Shown: positions 1 to 9,591 of the stretch, one piece after another
Position numbering within the stretch: the stretch's first letter is position 1
Layout: each line of letters opens with the position of its first letter
From: Haplosporangium gracile
Taxonomy: Eukaryota; Mortierellomycota; Mortierellomycetes; Mortierellales; Mortierellaceae
DNA: 16,525 nt
Assembly (NCBI GenBank): GCA_015499985.1
Contig: JAAAUF010000907.1
Coordinates: forward strand, 1 to 16,525
Reading direction: 5' to 3'
Notes under the pieces: generated by a model
The model's database searches: none
Told to the model about the DNA's origin: nothing
What the model saw: the letters and a program-made list of their open reading frames with translations, nothing else
Translations under genes and position numbers: made by a program

Positions 1-484
1 TTTCTTTTCGCTTCTTGAGCGGTTTAGAAAGTGGTTTGTCTTATGCTTATCTGTGTCAACTAACAAATGAAAGAAAAAGAAAAGAAAAATAGGCTCTTTT
101 GACTGCGTCATTTTGATCTCGACAAATGCTTTTTCTTTGGTGCTGAGATTCGGGACGGTTTGGGCAGGGATGTTGTTCTCCTCCCCCACAGAAAAAAGAA
201 TTGGATTCGAGGGCTGAATCAGTTGGTGGCAACCACGGAACAAAAGGCGTCTTTGCGTGACTGCCACCCTTCCTTTTTTTTTGTGGTTGATCAAACACTC
301 TGGCTGACCTTCCCTCCACTCGCCGTCGTTTTCCTTATCAGCAAGTTTGGGTTTGCTTTTTTTTTTTACCTTTTCATTGCTCTTACACGTCAACGCATCC
401 TCTCCTCCTCTCACTCCCCCATCCCCACCTTTTACTTTCTCTCCCTCCACATCCTCCTACCTGTCTACCCCCGCAGGGACTATT
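1..484. other. Upstream region of the kinase gene, no gene seen
   Basis: This stretch has open frames on both strands, but none looks like protein: they are low-complexity and have no recognisable family motif. The second half is strongly pyrimidine-rich (about 350-476) and ends in a good splice-acceptor-like string, cccccgcag, at 468-476. It is therefore probably promoter plus 5' leader, possibly with a leader intron ending at 476. The start of the frame containing the kinase at 347 is not an ATG; the first ATG in that frame is at 485. Confidence 0.5.
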
Positions 485-2827
485 ATGCCACTCTCGCCAT
501 CCTTATCCTCGCTCCGCAATCCAAAGGCACTTCACAATATCATTGACCTCCATGCCACCATCGCTTTAGACAACAACGACAGCAATGCTCCAGATCAAAG
601 GGATCAACATCACCTCCTCATGGATCCAGAAAGATGCCATCAGGATCAAGAACAGGGTCACCCAGGACGAGCAGCCGTCGCCATCGCTCCCCCCTCCGAA
701 CCTTATTCGTCCCTCACCGATGGCGGCCACATATCCACCAAATGGACTCAGCGTCGCTGGTCCCATCAATCCCAAGAATCGTCGCCCAAGGTTGACTCTT
801 CTTCCTCGACTATGGATAAACTCTCTAGCAGCCTCGAAAATACCTTAACCACCTCGCTCTCGAAGAATAACAGCGGCAATAGCACACGGGAACGGGAATC
901 TAGGCTCTCAAAATCGTCTGCATCAACTCTGTCTTCGGTCCATGAAAACTTCGCCCAGCTCCAACAACAAGAAGATTTAACAGCGTCGGCGGCACAGACA
1001 GATCGCCTGTACAATGCCTCTCAAACGACAACAACGACGACGTATGCTGCTGCTCGGCCACATATCTCGATCGACACTTCGCCCGCCGCGCTACAGCTAC
1101 GACGCAGCCCCGCCTCATTCGATCCGTTGCTCTTTACTCACCATCATCAACAAGCGGCTTCAAAATATAGCTCGATCGATAATTTAATCGCTTTCTCACG
1201 GCATCACAACAGGTGCAGTAGCAGCAGCAGCACCTCCAGCCAACATTCCCTTGGATTTAACCCAGGCAAAAAGATCAATACCAACCCGCCTACCTCGATC
1301 CTGTCGTCGTCGATCCCAAAGATGTTGCCAACACCGTCTACTACCCCCTCGACCTCTCCAAATCGGCGAATGCCACTCACCTGGAATCTGCCACCTGGTC
1401 ATCTAAAGGAGATCTCGCCTTCCAGTCAAGGCTCATCCCATGCATTTTCGTCGGCTGAGCCTATTACCTCTACCCCTTCAACTGACGAACAGGACCACCA
1501 AACGGCCAATAGCAACAACAGCCACACCCCCGATGTTCCCATCAACTTATACCATTACAAGTCGTTTCCATCGTCTTTTGCGTCAGATAATTCGTTTGCT
1601 GGCCATCGAAGCAACAGTCTCTCGACAACACCCTTGGTTACCTCATCTTCTTACAGCTCGCTTCCCTACAGTCCGGCTGTCGCCTTTCTTTCCAACTTTG
1701 TCGACGCCACTGCGCCAAAATTATCTCTGGACGAGGAGGGAGCCCAAGTTGGCGAATATCTATTGGGACGGGTTATTGGTCATGGAGGCTTCTCTGTTGT
1801 CCGTGAAGCGACGTCGATCCAGATGGACGAGAGCGGTCAGGTGGACCGTGTGGCGGTCAAGATTGTTAAGATACAGACGGGTGCGACTGATAACGATCGA
1901 GTTCAAAAGATGTTGCGAAAGGAGATTGCCATCTGGAGTCAAATCTCCCATCCGCACGTTCTCCCCTTTCTCGCGGTCGAGGAGCTCCCGATGGACACGT
2001 TCATCTTTTGTGAGCTCTGTACGGGAGGGCAGCTGCTAAACTACCTCTCTCTGCGGAGTGATTCGCTCTCTCAGTCGACGACCCCTACAACACCTAGGTC
2101 GGCCAAACCGTTGGAGGAGGACGAAGCTAGGGTGATTTTCAACCAGGTTGCGGAGGCTGTTCGATATCTGCATGAGGAGAAGCGGATTGTGCATAGAGAT
2201 ATCAAGCTGGAAAACATTCTACGCCATGAGGATGGCACCTGGAAAATTTGCGACTTTGGACTGGCAGAGTATCAGGACGAGGAGGCGGCTGCGTGTTTTG
2301 GCGAGTCGCTCATGTCTTCCACTGGGTCGGGCTCTACTCTCTTGGCTAGTCCCAAGTATGGTGGTGGTACAACGCCAATGAAGAGGGGGCAAGAAGAAGT
2401 GGAGCAAAAGAAGGAGGAGGAAGAGGAAATGTGTGGAGGATCCCTTGCTTATAGTTCACCCGAACAATTGAGGTCCTACAAGCCACTTCGGTGCCCCTCG
2501 TCTGACGTTTGGTCCCTGGGGGTTGTCCTGTATGCACTACTGACGGGTCGACTTCCGTTTCAGGACGAGTATGAACCCCGGTTACAATACCAGATCCTGA
2601 ACAGCAGATACGAAGATCCGGTCGAATGCAGTGCCGAGGTGCGAGACCTGCTCAAGAACATGTTTAGGCCCAAGCCAGAAGATCGGTGGCGTGTTGGGCA
2701 AGTGAAAGATAGTGCCTGGTGCAAAGGTATCACTGACCATAGTTTGGGTGTTGTTGCCGACTATTCACCTGGAAGAGGAGATGGCGGTAGCTCTAGTTTT
2801 CTTTCGTCCTTACGAAGCACCTCGTAA
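485..2827 (+). CDS. Serine/threonine protein kinase, CAMK/CAMKL-like, with long disordered N-terminus
   Basis: An intronless frame of 780 residues from the first in-frame ATG. Residues 1 to about 420 are Ser/Thr/Pro/Gln-rich with no fold that I recognise. The kinase domain runs from about 423 to 750. The glycine loop is GHGGFSVVREA and the ATP lysine is K459 in VAVKIVK. The catalytic loop is HRDIKLEN (H570, D572), the metal site is DFG (590-592), and the P+1 region is CGGSLAYSSPEQL with the APE glutamate at 660. DVWSLGVVLYALLTGRLPF follows. All catalytic residues are present, so it should be active and phosphorylate Ser/Thr. The CGGS-x2-Y-x2-PE pattern and the C-lobe suggest the CAMKL group (Kin4/Snf1/Prr-like); I cannot name an orthologue. 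Odd points are a roughly 58-residue Ser/Gly/Glu-rich insert between DFG and CGGS, a smaller Ser/Thr/Pro insert after the hinge (near SQSTTPTTPRSAKP), and the lack of introns beside intron-rich neighbours. Confidence 0.9.
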   Translation: MPLSPSLSSLRNPKALHNIIDLHATIALDNNDSNAPDQRDQHHLLMDPERCHQDQEQGHPGRAAVAIAPPSEPYSSLTDGGHISTKWTQRRWSHQSQESSPKVDSSSSTMDKLSSSLENTLTTSLSKNNSGNSTRERESRLSKSSASTLSSVHENFAQLQQQEDLTASAAQTDRLYNASQTTTTTTYAAARPHISIDTSPAALQLRRSPASFDPLLFTHHHQQAASKYSSIDNLIAFSRHHNRCSSSSSTSSQHSLGFNPGKKINTNPPTSILSSSIPKMLPTPSTTPSTSPNRRMPLTWNLPPGHLKEISPSSQGSSHAFSSAEPITSTPSTDEQDHQTANSNNSHTPDVPINLYHYKSFPSSFASDNSFAGHRSNSLSTTPLVTSSSYSSLPYSPAVAFLSNFVDATAPKLSLDEEGAQVGEYLLGRVIGHGGFSVVREATSIQMDESGQVDRVAVKIVKIQTGATDNDRVQKMLRKEIAIWSQISHPHVLPFLAVEELPMDTFIFCELCTGGQLLNYLSLRSDSLSQSTTPTTPRSAKPLEEDEARVIFNQVAEAVRYLHEEKRIVHRDIKLENILRHEDGTWKICDFGLAEYQDEEAAACFGESLMSSTGSGSTLLASPKYGGGTTPMKRGQEEVEQKKEEEEEMCGGSLAYSSPEQLRSYKPLRCPSSDVWSLGVVLYALLTGRLPFQDEYEPRLQYQILNSRYEDPVECSAEVRDLLKNMFRPKPEDRWRVGQVKDSAWCKGITDHSLGVVADYSPGRGDGGSSSFLSSLRSTS

Positions 2828-3145
2828 ATATTATGTTTTCAACCTTTTTTGAGCAGCTTTTTATTACGAGATATATTAATGTTAGTTCTCTGCATCCGCG
2901 AATGATCCGCGAAGAAACAGCTGAAGTGGATACTAAGGCTGGTTATCGTCGTCTTTTGTCCACCGTTTACTTCTTAGCTAATAGTGCGCCTTAAACGAGG
3001 CAATAGCGGGCGCCATTAGTTCGAACAGGCAGCGTTGACTCCAAGGCACAGCAACAACAGGAGAGACAAAGAAAGGGTCGAGATCCTTGCACGATGGCCC
3101 AAGGGCAAGAAGAGAGAGCTGCCGATCTAGCAGGGGCATGACTCG

Positions 3146-3229
3146 CTCCCCCCCTCCCCCCGCTTTTTTTCCCCCTCCGCTCAAGCGAGCGAAGAAGAGA
3201 AGAGAAGAAAAAGCGAAGGGGAAGGAAGG
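3146..3229. repeat. Polypyrimidine tract followed by polypurine tract
   Basis: Positions 3146-3178 are almost purely C/T (one G at 3162). Positions 3191-3229 are almost purely G/A (one C at 3214). The short spacer between them reads gctcaagcgagc. The two halves are roughly complementary in composition but not a perfect inverted repeat. Such a switch from pyrimidine to purine on one strand can form imperfect hairpin or triplex structures; that is inference. Confidence 0.6.
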
Positions 3230-3528
3230 CGAATTGAGATGTATGGTTTTGCCAGTCCAGTCCAAATGGCTCAATTTCATCAAAAGAGCCAAGCCATCGA
3301 AGGACAGGGAGAGCGTCGTGTGGTTCGAGAAAGGACGAATCCTTTGTGTTTCCTCCGACCTGAAGCAAAGAGGCAGACACACCCTTTTCTTCCCAGTTTG
3401 TCGCAACTTGCACTTACCTCTTCCCCTACCCCTTCTTCTTGTTGCCACCATCATCGGCTCCATTTAACGACATCACCCAGAGGCAGACCATCAGACAGCA
3501 AGTGTTCACAAACAACTGCCAGCAGCGA

Positions 3529-3555
3529 CAACAGCAACAGCAACAGCAACAGCAG
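3529..3555 (+). repeat. CAACAG hexanucleotide microsatellite
   Basis: About 4.5 tandem copies of CAACAG, preceded by CAGCAG at 3520-3525. It lies about 205 bases upstream of the proposed start codon at 3761, in the probable promoter or leader of the methyltransferase gene. No coding frame through it is convincing. Confidence 0.8.
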
Positions 3556-3760
3556 AAATAGCGACCGCACCCAGGGTCAAACCAGCCGGGCAGCTAGCTA
3601 GTGAGCGAGCGCAGAAATAACAAAAAACTCACTTTTTGTTGCGGGATTATTTTCATTATTATTTTCGACATCGAGTTTTCCTTTCCTTCTCCTTTTGTTA
3701 TTTTCATCCGCAACCACATCCAAGTCAAACCCATCCTCACAGGGCTACAAACTTAACAGT

Positions 3761-6700
3761 ATGGCCATCAAGTCCAAGAAAAGGTACGCGTTTCACATTC
3801 CTCGCACTCTCATTCACAACTAACCTGGTACGCACGCTTTGAAAATATGAACCAATTGCGTGATCACTTTTTTCACTTGAATTGCTTGAAAGACTTCCCC
3901 TACAGCTGCCAATGACCACTCCATCAGGACCAACACTGGCCCGCTCTATGAATCAGACACTACGCACGAGATCCAGGATCACCTCTGGTTCAAGCTCTAC
4001 ACACACGGAATCGACGCATTTTCGACCGTTTTAGGTGCAAGCAAGACTGCACACTAACAACGCCTTTTATTTATTTATTTATTTATATATTTTTGCACCT
4101 ATTTTTTCCACATTGCTTGTTTGTTCCCAGAAAACTCACGGCCAGTGGAAGAAGCGCGGTTGAGCCCAGGTCGACAACATCCCAAGCAGAGGCTGAGCTG
4201 GAGCGAGAAGAGGAGGAGATGTTGGCCATGACAAGGCTTTTGAAGCAGGTCGACGAGATCCAGGCGGTATCGGTCGCTAAAAAGATGATGCTAGAGGCCA
4301 GTGGAAGCTCCGAGTTATCAAACGGCGCGGGAGCAGAGTCAAGTGTAAACGGTCACTCAAAGGACTCTGCAACAGTACAACAGGACGATACTGTGGGTCA
4401 GTCAAGTCATGGTAAGGATCTGTGTTCTATATCGGGCTTGGTGGAGAACTCAAGATCTCATCGTTGCTACGCGCCAATGAAAGCCATTTGGAAGGGTGTT
4501 TTCGCATATTAGTAGCTTCCTAACACTCAAGTCTACGTTCCTAATTCCTTTCTTCCTTTTGTTGTCATCAGTGAATGTCTCGGCATCAACTAAGAATGGG
4601 AGTACAACTGCATCGGAGCAGGACGATTCACGCTGGGTAGGCAATCTCACTGTGGAGAACATCGAGAGGCAGAATGACACCCATGAAAAAGAACGTCTGG
4701 AGCAATCGCAGGATCTGGATCGAGATACCATCTTGGCTCAACAGGAACCCTCCATCTCAGCTGCTGGTGTATCGACCGTTGGGGATGAATCTGGGGACAC
4801 TGCGGCCAAGCGATCAAACCTTCGAGCCAGCGCTCGCAAGATTAATCAATCTCAGGACGATCGCAACGGGGCATCAACTGACGCGTCAAGTAGGCCTGCT
4901 CGGGGTGTTTCCTCTGCCCGATCGGATGCGTCTGACAGCTATTCCTCTAATGACTCTATCATCTCTTTGACTGCAAACCTCCCCGTCATTTTCAGGCCAG
5001 ATGAAGTCGAGGGCTCCACGTCAGCTATTGTTGCTGGCTTCGAGATGCCCATTAAGGACTTGACCCAACCACGTCTCAGTCAGGCTCTAATCTCCAGAAA
5101 GGCACGTATTATCTATGCTCCAGAGGCGATCAAAACACAGCCAGCCCCCAGCAACCCTGGGAATGTGAAACGCCGACCCGGGCGACCTCCAGGCTATTTC
5201 CTTGGACCCACATCCTGCGCATTCTGCCGCCAGCAGCACCGCCGATGTGACTACAACACCGTTTGCCATCGCTGCATCAAGGCAAAGATACCCTGCGACC
5301 GTAGTGGGACAGTGGAACGACCCAGCATCATTGTACGAGAAGCCAGAATCCAGGCCAAAGCCGAGGCTGCGGCCGTCTTGGAGCTTGCTGTCGCCGCAGG
5401 CTACGCTGAGCAGCCAGATCCCAAAGTATTAGTGAAGCCTAAACCAAGAGCCACAAAGGCGGCTTCTCGGTCGAGCGCACGAGTGCAGAACTGGGATCAG
5501 GGCTCTTCGTCGTCAGCATCAACAGCCCCTGACTCTTCATCAGCAGTACGGGAGAGCGTTAAACGAAGGCGTTCACCTAGTCCAAGTTCTATTAGCAGGG
5601 ACAACATCATCCAGCAGAGGGTCAAGAGGGTTGCTGCTGCACGGGGAACCAAAGCTTATGAACCCAATCCAGCCTCAAAGTCAAGCAGGACAACAGCCGC
5701 CAGCAGGAGCAGAGCCGAATCGTCTCGCCAAGGACCATCAAGCATATCTACCTCTGAGAATGGACAGCCCGAGGTAATTGAGAGCGATTTTGCTGCCTAC
5801 AATGACGATCACACATCGACACAAGCGGACGGAGCCACCTCAACGGTCTCCAACCCCACGTCAAGCACCTCTACTCTCACTGCATCCAAAATCAAGACTA
5901 AAGTCCCCCTTGGCAGCAGCACTATTTCCAAGCTCGTTACTCCTGCGACGACCGTTCAACGAGCATATAAGAGTGCGGCAGAGCTGGCTCGGATCGCACC
6001 TCCTAACGCGTTACAAAAGACCGCGAGGGTGAGAGTGAGGGTGGCAAAGACGGCAGATACTACAGGGAAGAGGAAGGCAGGACGGCCACCAGGAGGGAAG
6101 TTTGTTCCCACAGCAGCGCATTTGACACCCGCCAACCAAGCGATCCTCATTCGCGCCCAATCAGTCACCAATCCGCAGGCAGTCGAGCCAGAGGCCATGC
6201 GGATGATGATGATGTTGAAGCGCAGACCAGGACGACCCCCATGGAAACACACGCTTCCTCAGCCCGACCCAGTCGTCAAGAGGCCAGTGGGGCGGCCCAC
6301 GAACGCAGAGAGATTTGCGCTGAACCCAAGCTTGATCCCCCCTCCAAAGACTCTCGACCCCAATAGGCGTGGCCCTGGCAGACCTATCCGGTCGCCCCAT
6401 GCCCCTAATGCATCCACCAGTTCCTCTACTCAAGTCAAATCTCTCATCCCTGCTCAGTCCTCAAAGTCAAACTCTTCCAAGGCCACCCCCGCTACCTCCA
6501 AGACTGTTATCCCAGCGAAGCGCTCTCATGCCACGGCGTCAGCCAGTCATGCCCAGGTTTCAACATCCACAAGTGCCGCCTCTAAAGGAAAATCGGTCGC
6601 AACTCGAGCTGTGGATACTGCAGTAGGTGCACTTTCGTTTTGTCGTTTTTTATTTATGTAATTGCTTTATTGCCAAAAAATATATATACTGACTTTGCAT

Positions 6701-9258
6701 ACGTATTCTTGCACTTTGTATTATTCTAGGACGATGACACGGAGTCTAACAAGAGCGAGCCTATCAAGTCGAACGTACGTGTTGTGAAGAAGGCGTACCT
6801 CAAATCAGGACTGTACTCATCGGATCTGAAGGTCAACTCGGTTGAGAACTCGACCAAGAACGGAAAGACATTGGGAGCTTCGAGGGCGATTGTGAGCAGT
6901 CGACAGAGAGCCAAGGCAGAGAGTGTGGCAGTAGCCGCTAACGGCTCGTTCTTTGAGTTGCCAATCAACTATGGCTCCGTGTTGATGTCAAGACAAAAGG
7001 ACTTTACTCTACCGTTTGACATCATGCAGGCGTGGCACCTGGGTCTGTTGCGCAAAACCGTGCAGCCCGAACCCTTCATCAAGATTCGAAGCAGTAAGCT
7101 TTTTGTTCTATGTATACCTCTGCGAGCAAATCTGAGGTATTTACTGAACTTGAGACTGACATTACTGCCTTCTTTGCTTCCAATTAGACATCTTTGTGGA
7201 GCGTAAGCGCCGAACAGAGACAAGCCCTATGGTCTGCCATTGTAAACCTCCACGCCCGGATCAAGGACGTATTGGCTGTGGTGATGATTGCTACAACCGC
7301 GTCATGTTTTACGAATGTATCTCTGCGCATTGTCCCTGCGGAGACTTGTGCTCGAACCAGCGGTTCCAAAAGAAACACAACGAAGACAACCTTCGTGTCA
7401 TCTGGGTAAGATTTTGGGAACATCGCGATCATTTGGCTACAACATTAGAAGCCCAGGCTAATAACGCGTTTATGTTTTACTGCATTGAAATAATAGACCC
7501 AAGAGCGTGGATTTGGTATTCAGACAACAGTTCCAATCAAGAAAGGAAAACTGGTCGTTGAGTACCGTGGCGAGGTGATCTCTCAGGCAGAGTGTCATAA
7601 GCGCATGGAGGGCATCTACAAAAATAACAAGAACTTTTACTTTCTCGAGTATGAGAAAGGTGAAGTCGTGGATGCTTGTCAAAAGGGCACCAATGCTCGA
7701 TTCGTCAACCACAGGTACGACTCACAGGATTGATGGCATTTTGCTTTCTTAATCGTTTTGTGCCCTCAAAAAGTCATCCTACCTTGAAATGGTTGTTGAC
7801 GCGAAAATTCTATCTTTTAATCATTTATAGCTGCTCGCCCAACAGTCAGATTGAAAAGTGGTTCTTGAACGGCGAGATGAGCATTGGAATCTTTGCCGGG
7901 CAAGACATTCCTGCAGGGGCTGAGATCAGTTACGATTACAACTTTTCGTCATTCAGCGGAGCGCAGAAGCAAAAATGTCGATGTGGGGCTTCCAACTGCC
8001 GCGGCTATATCGGCGAACGTCTCAGCAAGAACAAGGAGGCGGCTGCCATGGCATCAACTAAGGAGATCTCGGGACGATCTGGAAGCAAAGCGAGCGCTAA
8101 GAAGCGCAAAACCGGACGCCGCGGGGTATGTTTCTAAGCATCGCCGAGGTTTGGTTTTGTTGCATTACTGAACCTTTTGTTCTTTTATAAATTCTAACTT
8201 TGACTTAATTTCTGCGCTATATTTTAGGTGAGCGAGCAAGAGTCATCCTCGCTGCGAATGGGACAGATGCCCAGCGTAGGCTCGATTCGACAGCGCCAAT
8301 CAGACAAGTACAAGGAGGGCAAGATGGCCGCAATCCGATACACGCGTCTCTTTTTGTTCCGTAACATCCGTCTTGTTGAATCAAAGGTACGCCTAATAGT
8401 ACCTAACGGGCATCATGGGATTGCGCATAGGACGAGAAAAAAAAAGTGCGTATGAACTAACTTTACGTTATTTCGTAAAACAAATAGTATGTGAAATATG
8501 CACAGACAAAGTCTAGGAGCTTCCAGGAAAGGGTTTCTCCTATATGGCTTGCACAGGCGCGGGAATGCCGCAAACGCAGTCTGGAGGGCGTCATTGAGGA
8601 ACTCCGAGAGAACGCTTCGGAGCAGGCGGCGGTAGTAAACCAGGAGCGCTTCACTGATGATCTCGAACATGCTGAGAGCAGTATTGCAGGCGATGATGCC
8701 TCAGAGTTCTTGCAGACGGCGTCTATTGTGGAGATCCAGGACACTGATCTAGAGGAGGACGATGGTGCAGATGGCACAAGCCAATATGACTTGTCTGACG
8801 AGCGTTCGCGCTCGTCTAGTCACGGCAGCCAGCAGCATTACTTGGACGATGTGGATCAGTATGAAGAAGAGTACGAGGAGTATGAGGAAGAAAATGCGGC
8901 CGAAGAGTATGCAGACGAAGAGAGCGGGGAAGGCGAGGGCTCGGCAGTTGGAGATGAGGCAGAGGGAGAAGGAGAAGAGGGAGAAGAAGATTATGAAATT
9001 GGTGAGGCTGATGCCGAAGAAGTCAATGGTGGTGGATCCGGGATTGCGTTAACGATTAACGGTGTGAGTGGGAAGAACCGATCAGTGTCTTCTGAGTCCT
9101 TAGGCTCGACTGTGGCGGCAGAATACTCACCCGTGTCAGTGCAGGGTTCAGTTGATACCTTGGTGGAGGATGCCAAGATGACGGGACCTAAAGACGTGAG
9201 GGGTGCCAAATCAAAGAAGGGTTATACACCTCGTCGCCTCCGTAATCGCATACTGTAG
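3761..9258 (+). CDS. ASH1-like: ASH1-type SET-domain histone H3K36 methyltransferase with Zn2Cys6 cluster and AT-hooks
   Basis: Proposed exons: 3761-3783, 3928-4034, 4187(or 4190)-4411, 4572-6622, 6730-7093, 7188-7405, 7497-7714, 7831-8125, 8228-8386, 8488-9258. The phases agree and give about 1,476 residues. Domain order is a charged N-terminus, an AT-hook (about 318), a Zn2Cys6 cluster (334-360), a long Ser-rich linker, four AT-hooks (618-723), AWS (from about 938), SET and post-SET (to about 1130), and an acidic tail. ERGFGIQT, EYRGEVIS, RFVNHSCSPN and EISYDYNF match the ASH1 pattern. This family mono- and dimethylates H3 lysine 36 in the nucleus; it is unrelated to the yeast GATA factor also called Ash1. 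From 4572 on I am confident in the model. Exons 1-3 are uncertain: exon 2 reads well as GPLYESDTTHEIQDHLWF, but its phase fits the acceptors at 4186/4189 and not the stronger-looking one at 4130. The BAH, PHD and bromodomains of animal ASH1L are not seen. Confidence 0.85.
4066..4085 (+). repeat. TTTA tetranucleotide repeat in an intron
   Basis: Five tandem TTTA units followed by an AT-rich tail, inside the intron that separates the proposed exons 2 and 3 of the methyltransferase gene. It sits upstream of a T/C-rich acceptor region ending at 4130. Confidence 0.75.
5168..5296 (+). other. AT-hook plus GAL4-type Zn2Cys6 cluster inside the methyltransferase
   Basis: KRRPGRPP (5168-5191) is a canonical AT-hook. 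Eight residues after its conserved core, six cysteines follow with spacing C-x2-C-x6-C-x5-C-x2-C-x6-C (5216-5296). They include the family-typical basic run between cysteines 2 and 3 (RQQHRR) and Asp after cysteine 3. That is the full zinc-binding set of a fungal binuclear cluster, which normally binds two zinc ions and recognises CGG-type DNA half-sites. It lies in the middle of the uninterrupted exon 4572-6622, so it is not a splicing artefact. The usual proline between cysteines 3 and 4 is missing (DYNTV), so the DNA-recognition geometry may differ. Confidence 0.9.
6068..6385 (+). other. Cluster of four AT-hook motifs in the methyltransferase
   Basis: Four basic G-R-P motifs lie in frame within 318 bases: KRKAGRPP (6068-6091), KRRPGRPP (6218-6241), KRPVGRPT (6278-6301) and RRGPGRP (6365-6385). 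They should bind the minor groove of AT-rich DNA. With the copy at 5168 the protein has five. Animal ASH1L also has AT-hooks upstream of its SET domain, so this part fits the family. Confidence 0.88.
7235..8014 (+). other. AWS, SET and post-SET catalytic module
   Basis: The module spans three exons (introns 7406-7496 and 7715-7830). The AWS part is cysteine-rich: VCHCKPP, then CGDDCYNR, YECISAHCPCGDLCSNQRF. The SET core follows with ERGFGIQ, VVEYRGEVIS, ARFVNHSCSPN and GAEISYDYNF. The post-SET zinc site is CRCGASNCRGYIGE. The NHSC and EISYDY motifs, which hold S-adenosylmethionine and the target lysine, are intact. The intron at 7715 splits the Ser codon of NHSC, and the splice restores it exactly. 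Confidence 0.93.
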
Positions 9259-9591
9259 ACGAGCGCTGATGATATTTGTGAATCGCTGTCTCTCCCCACT
9301 TTGCAAACACACCTTTTCTTCACCAAACTTGTATTTTCCATTAGCCTTGTTATTTCTTCTATTTCTACTCTTTTTCATTTCCTTTCAAATTCATGTATCA
9401 TTTTCTTTTTTTTTTCTCCTTCATTTGCAAAATAATGACCAATAAAGTACATTTCGGAAAAAGCCAGCATGGTAAAAAATCTATACTTTATGAGTAACCC
9501 ACTACCCGATTCACGCTTGGGAAATTTGCTGCATTTGGTTTGTTTGGTTGTTTTGTTGATTGGTGCCGATGATCTATTTGAAAGGTATGAT
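9259..9591. other. Shared 3' region between convergent genes
   Basis: These 333 bases separate the stop of the methyltransferase from the stop of the complex I gene on the other strand. They hold T-rich 3' flanking DNA and one clear AATAAA at 9441. I see no gene in them. Confidence 0.65.
9441..9446 (+). terminator. Polyadenylation signal for the methyltransferase gene
   Basis: AATAAA lies about 180 bases after the stop codon at 9256-9258, downstream of a long T-rich stretch. It is the best candidate for the mRNA 3' end on the plus strand. Confidence 0.5.

Larger units (their letters stand above)
2828..3760. other. Intergenic region between kinase and methyltransferase genes
   Basis: I see no convincing gene in these 933 bases. 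Open frames on both strands (for example 2978-3463 minus and 3087-3467 plus) are shadows of low-complexity DNA: rich in Arg, Pro, Ser and Leu, and without family resemblance. The stretch contains a C/T tract at 3146-3178, a G/A tract at 3191-3229 and a CAACAG repeat at 3529-3555. The last 150 bases are T/C-rich and read as the promoter and leader of the gene starting at 3761. Confidence 0.55.

Noticed and set aside
160..546. 128-residue open frame overlapping the kinase leader
   Set aside because: It overlaps the kinase start in another frame and is Phe/Leu/Pro-rich from pyrimidine DNA; no motif.
2978..3463. 161-residue open frame on the minus strand
   Set aside because: It is low-complexity, overlaps competing frames on both strands and shows no family motif. 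It follows from the biased C/T and G/A tracts.
4496..4661. Apparent signal peptide (MFSHISSFLTLKSTFL and a following hydrophobic run) at the start of the large open frame
   Set aside because: It is translated from an intron. A GTAAGG donor at 4412 and a TCATCAG acceptor ending at 4571 remove it, and the flanking exons join in phase. The rest of the protein is nuclear in character.
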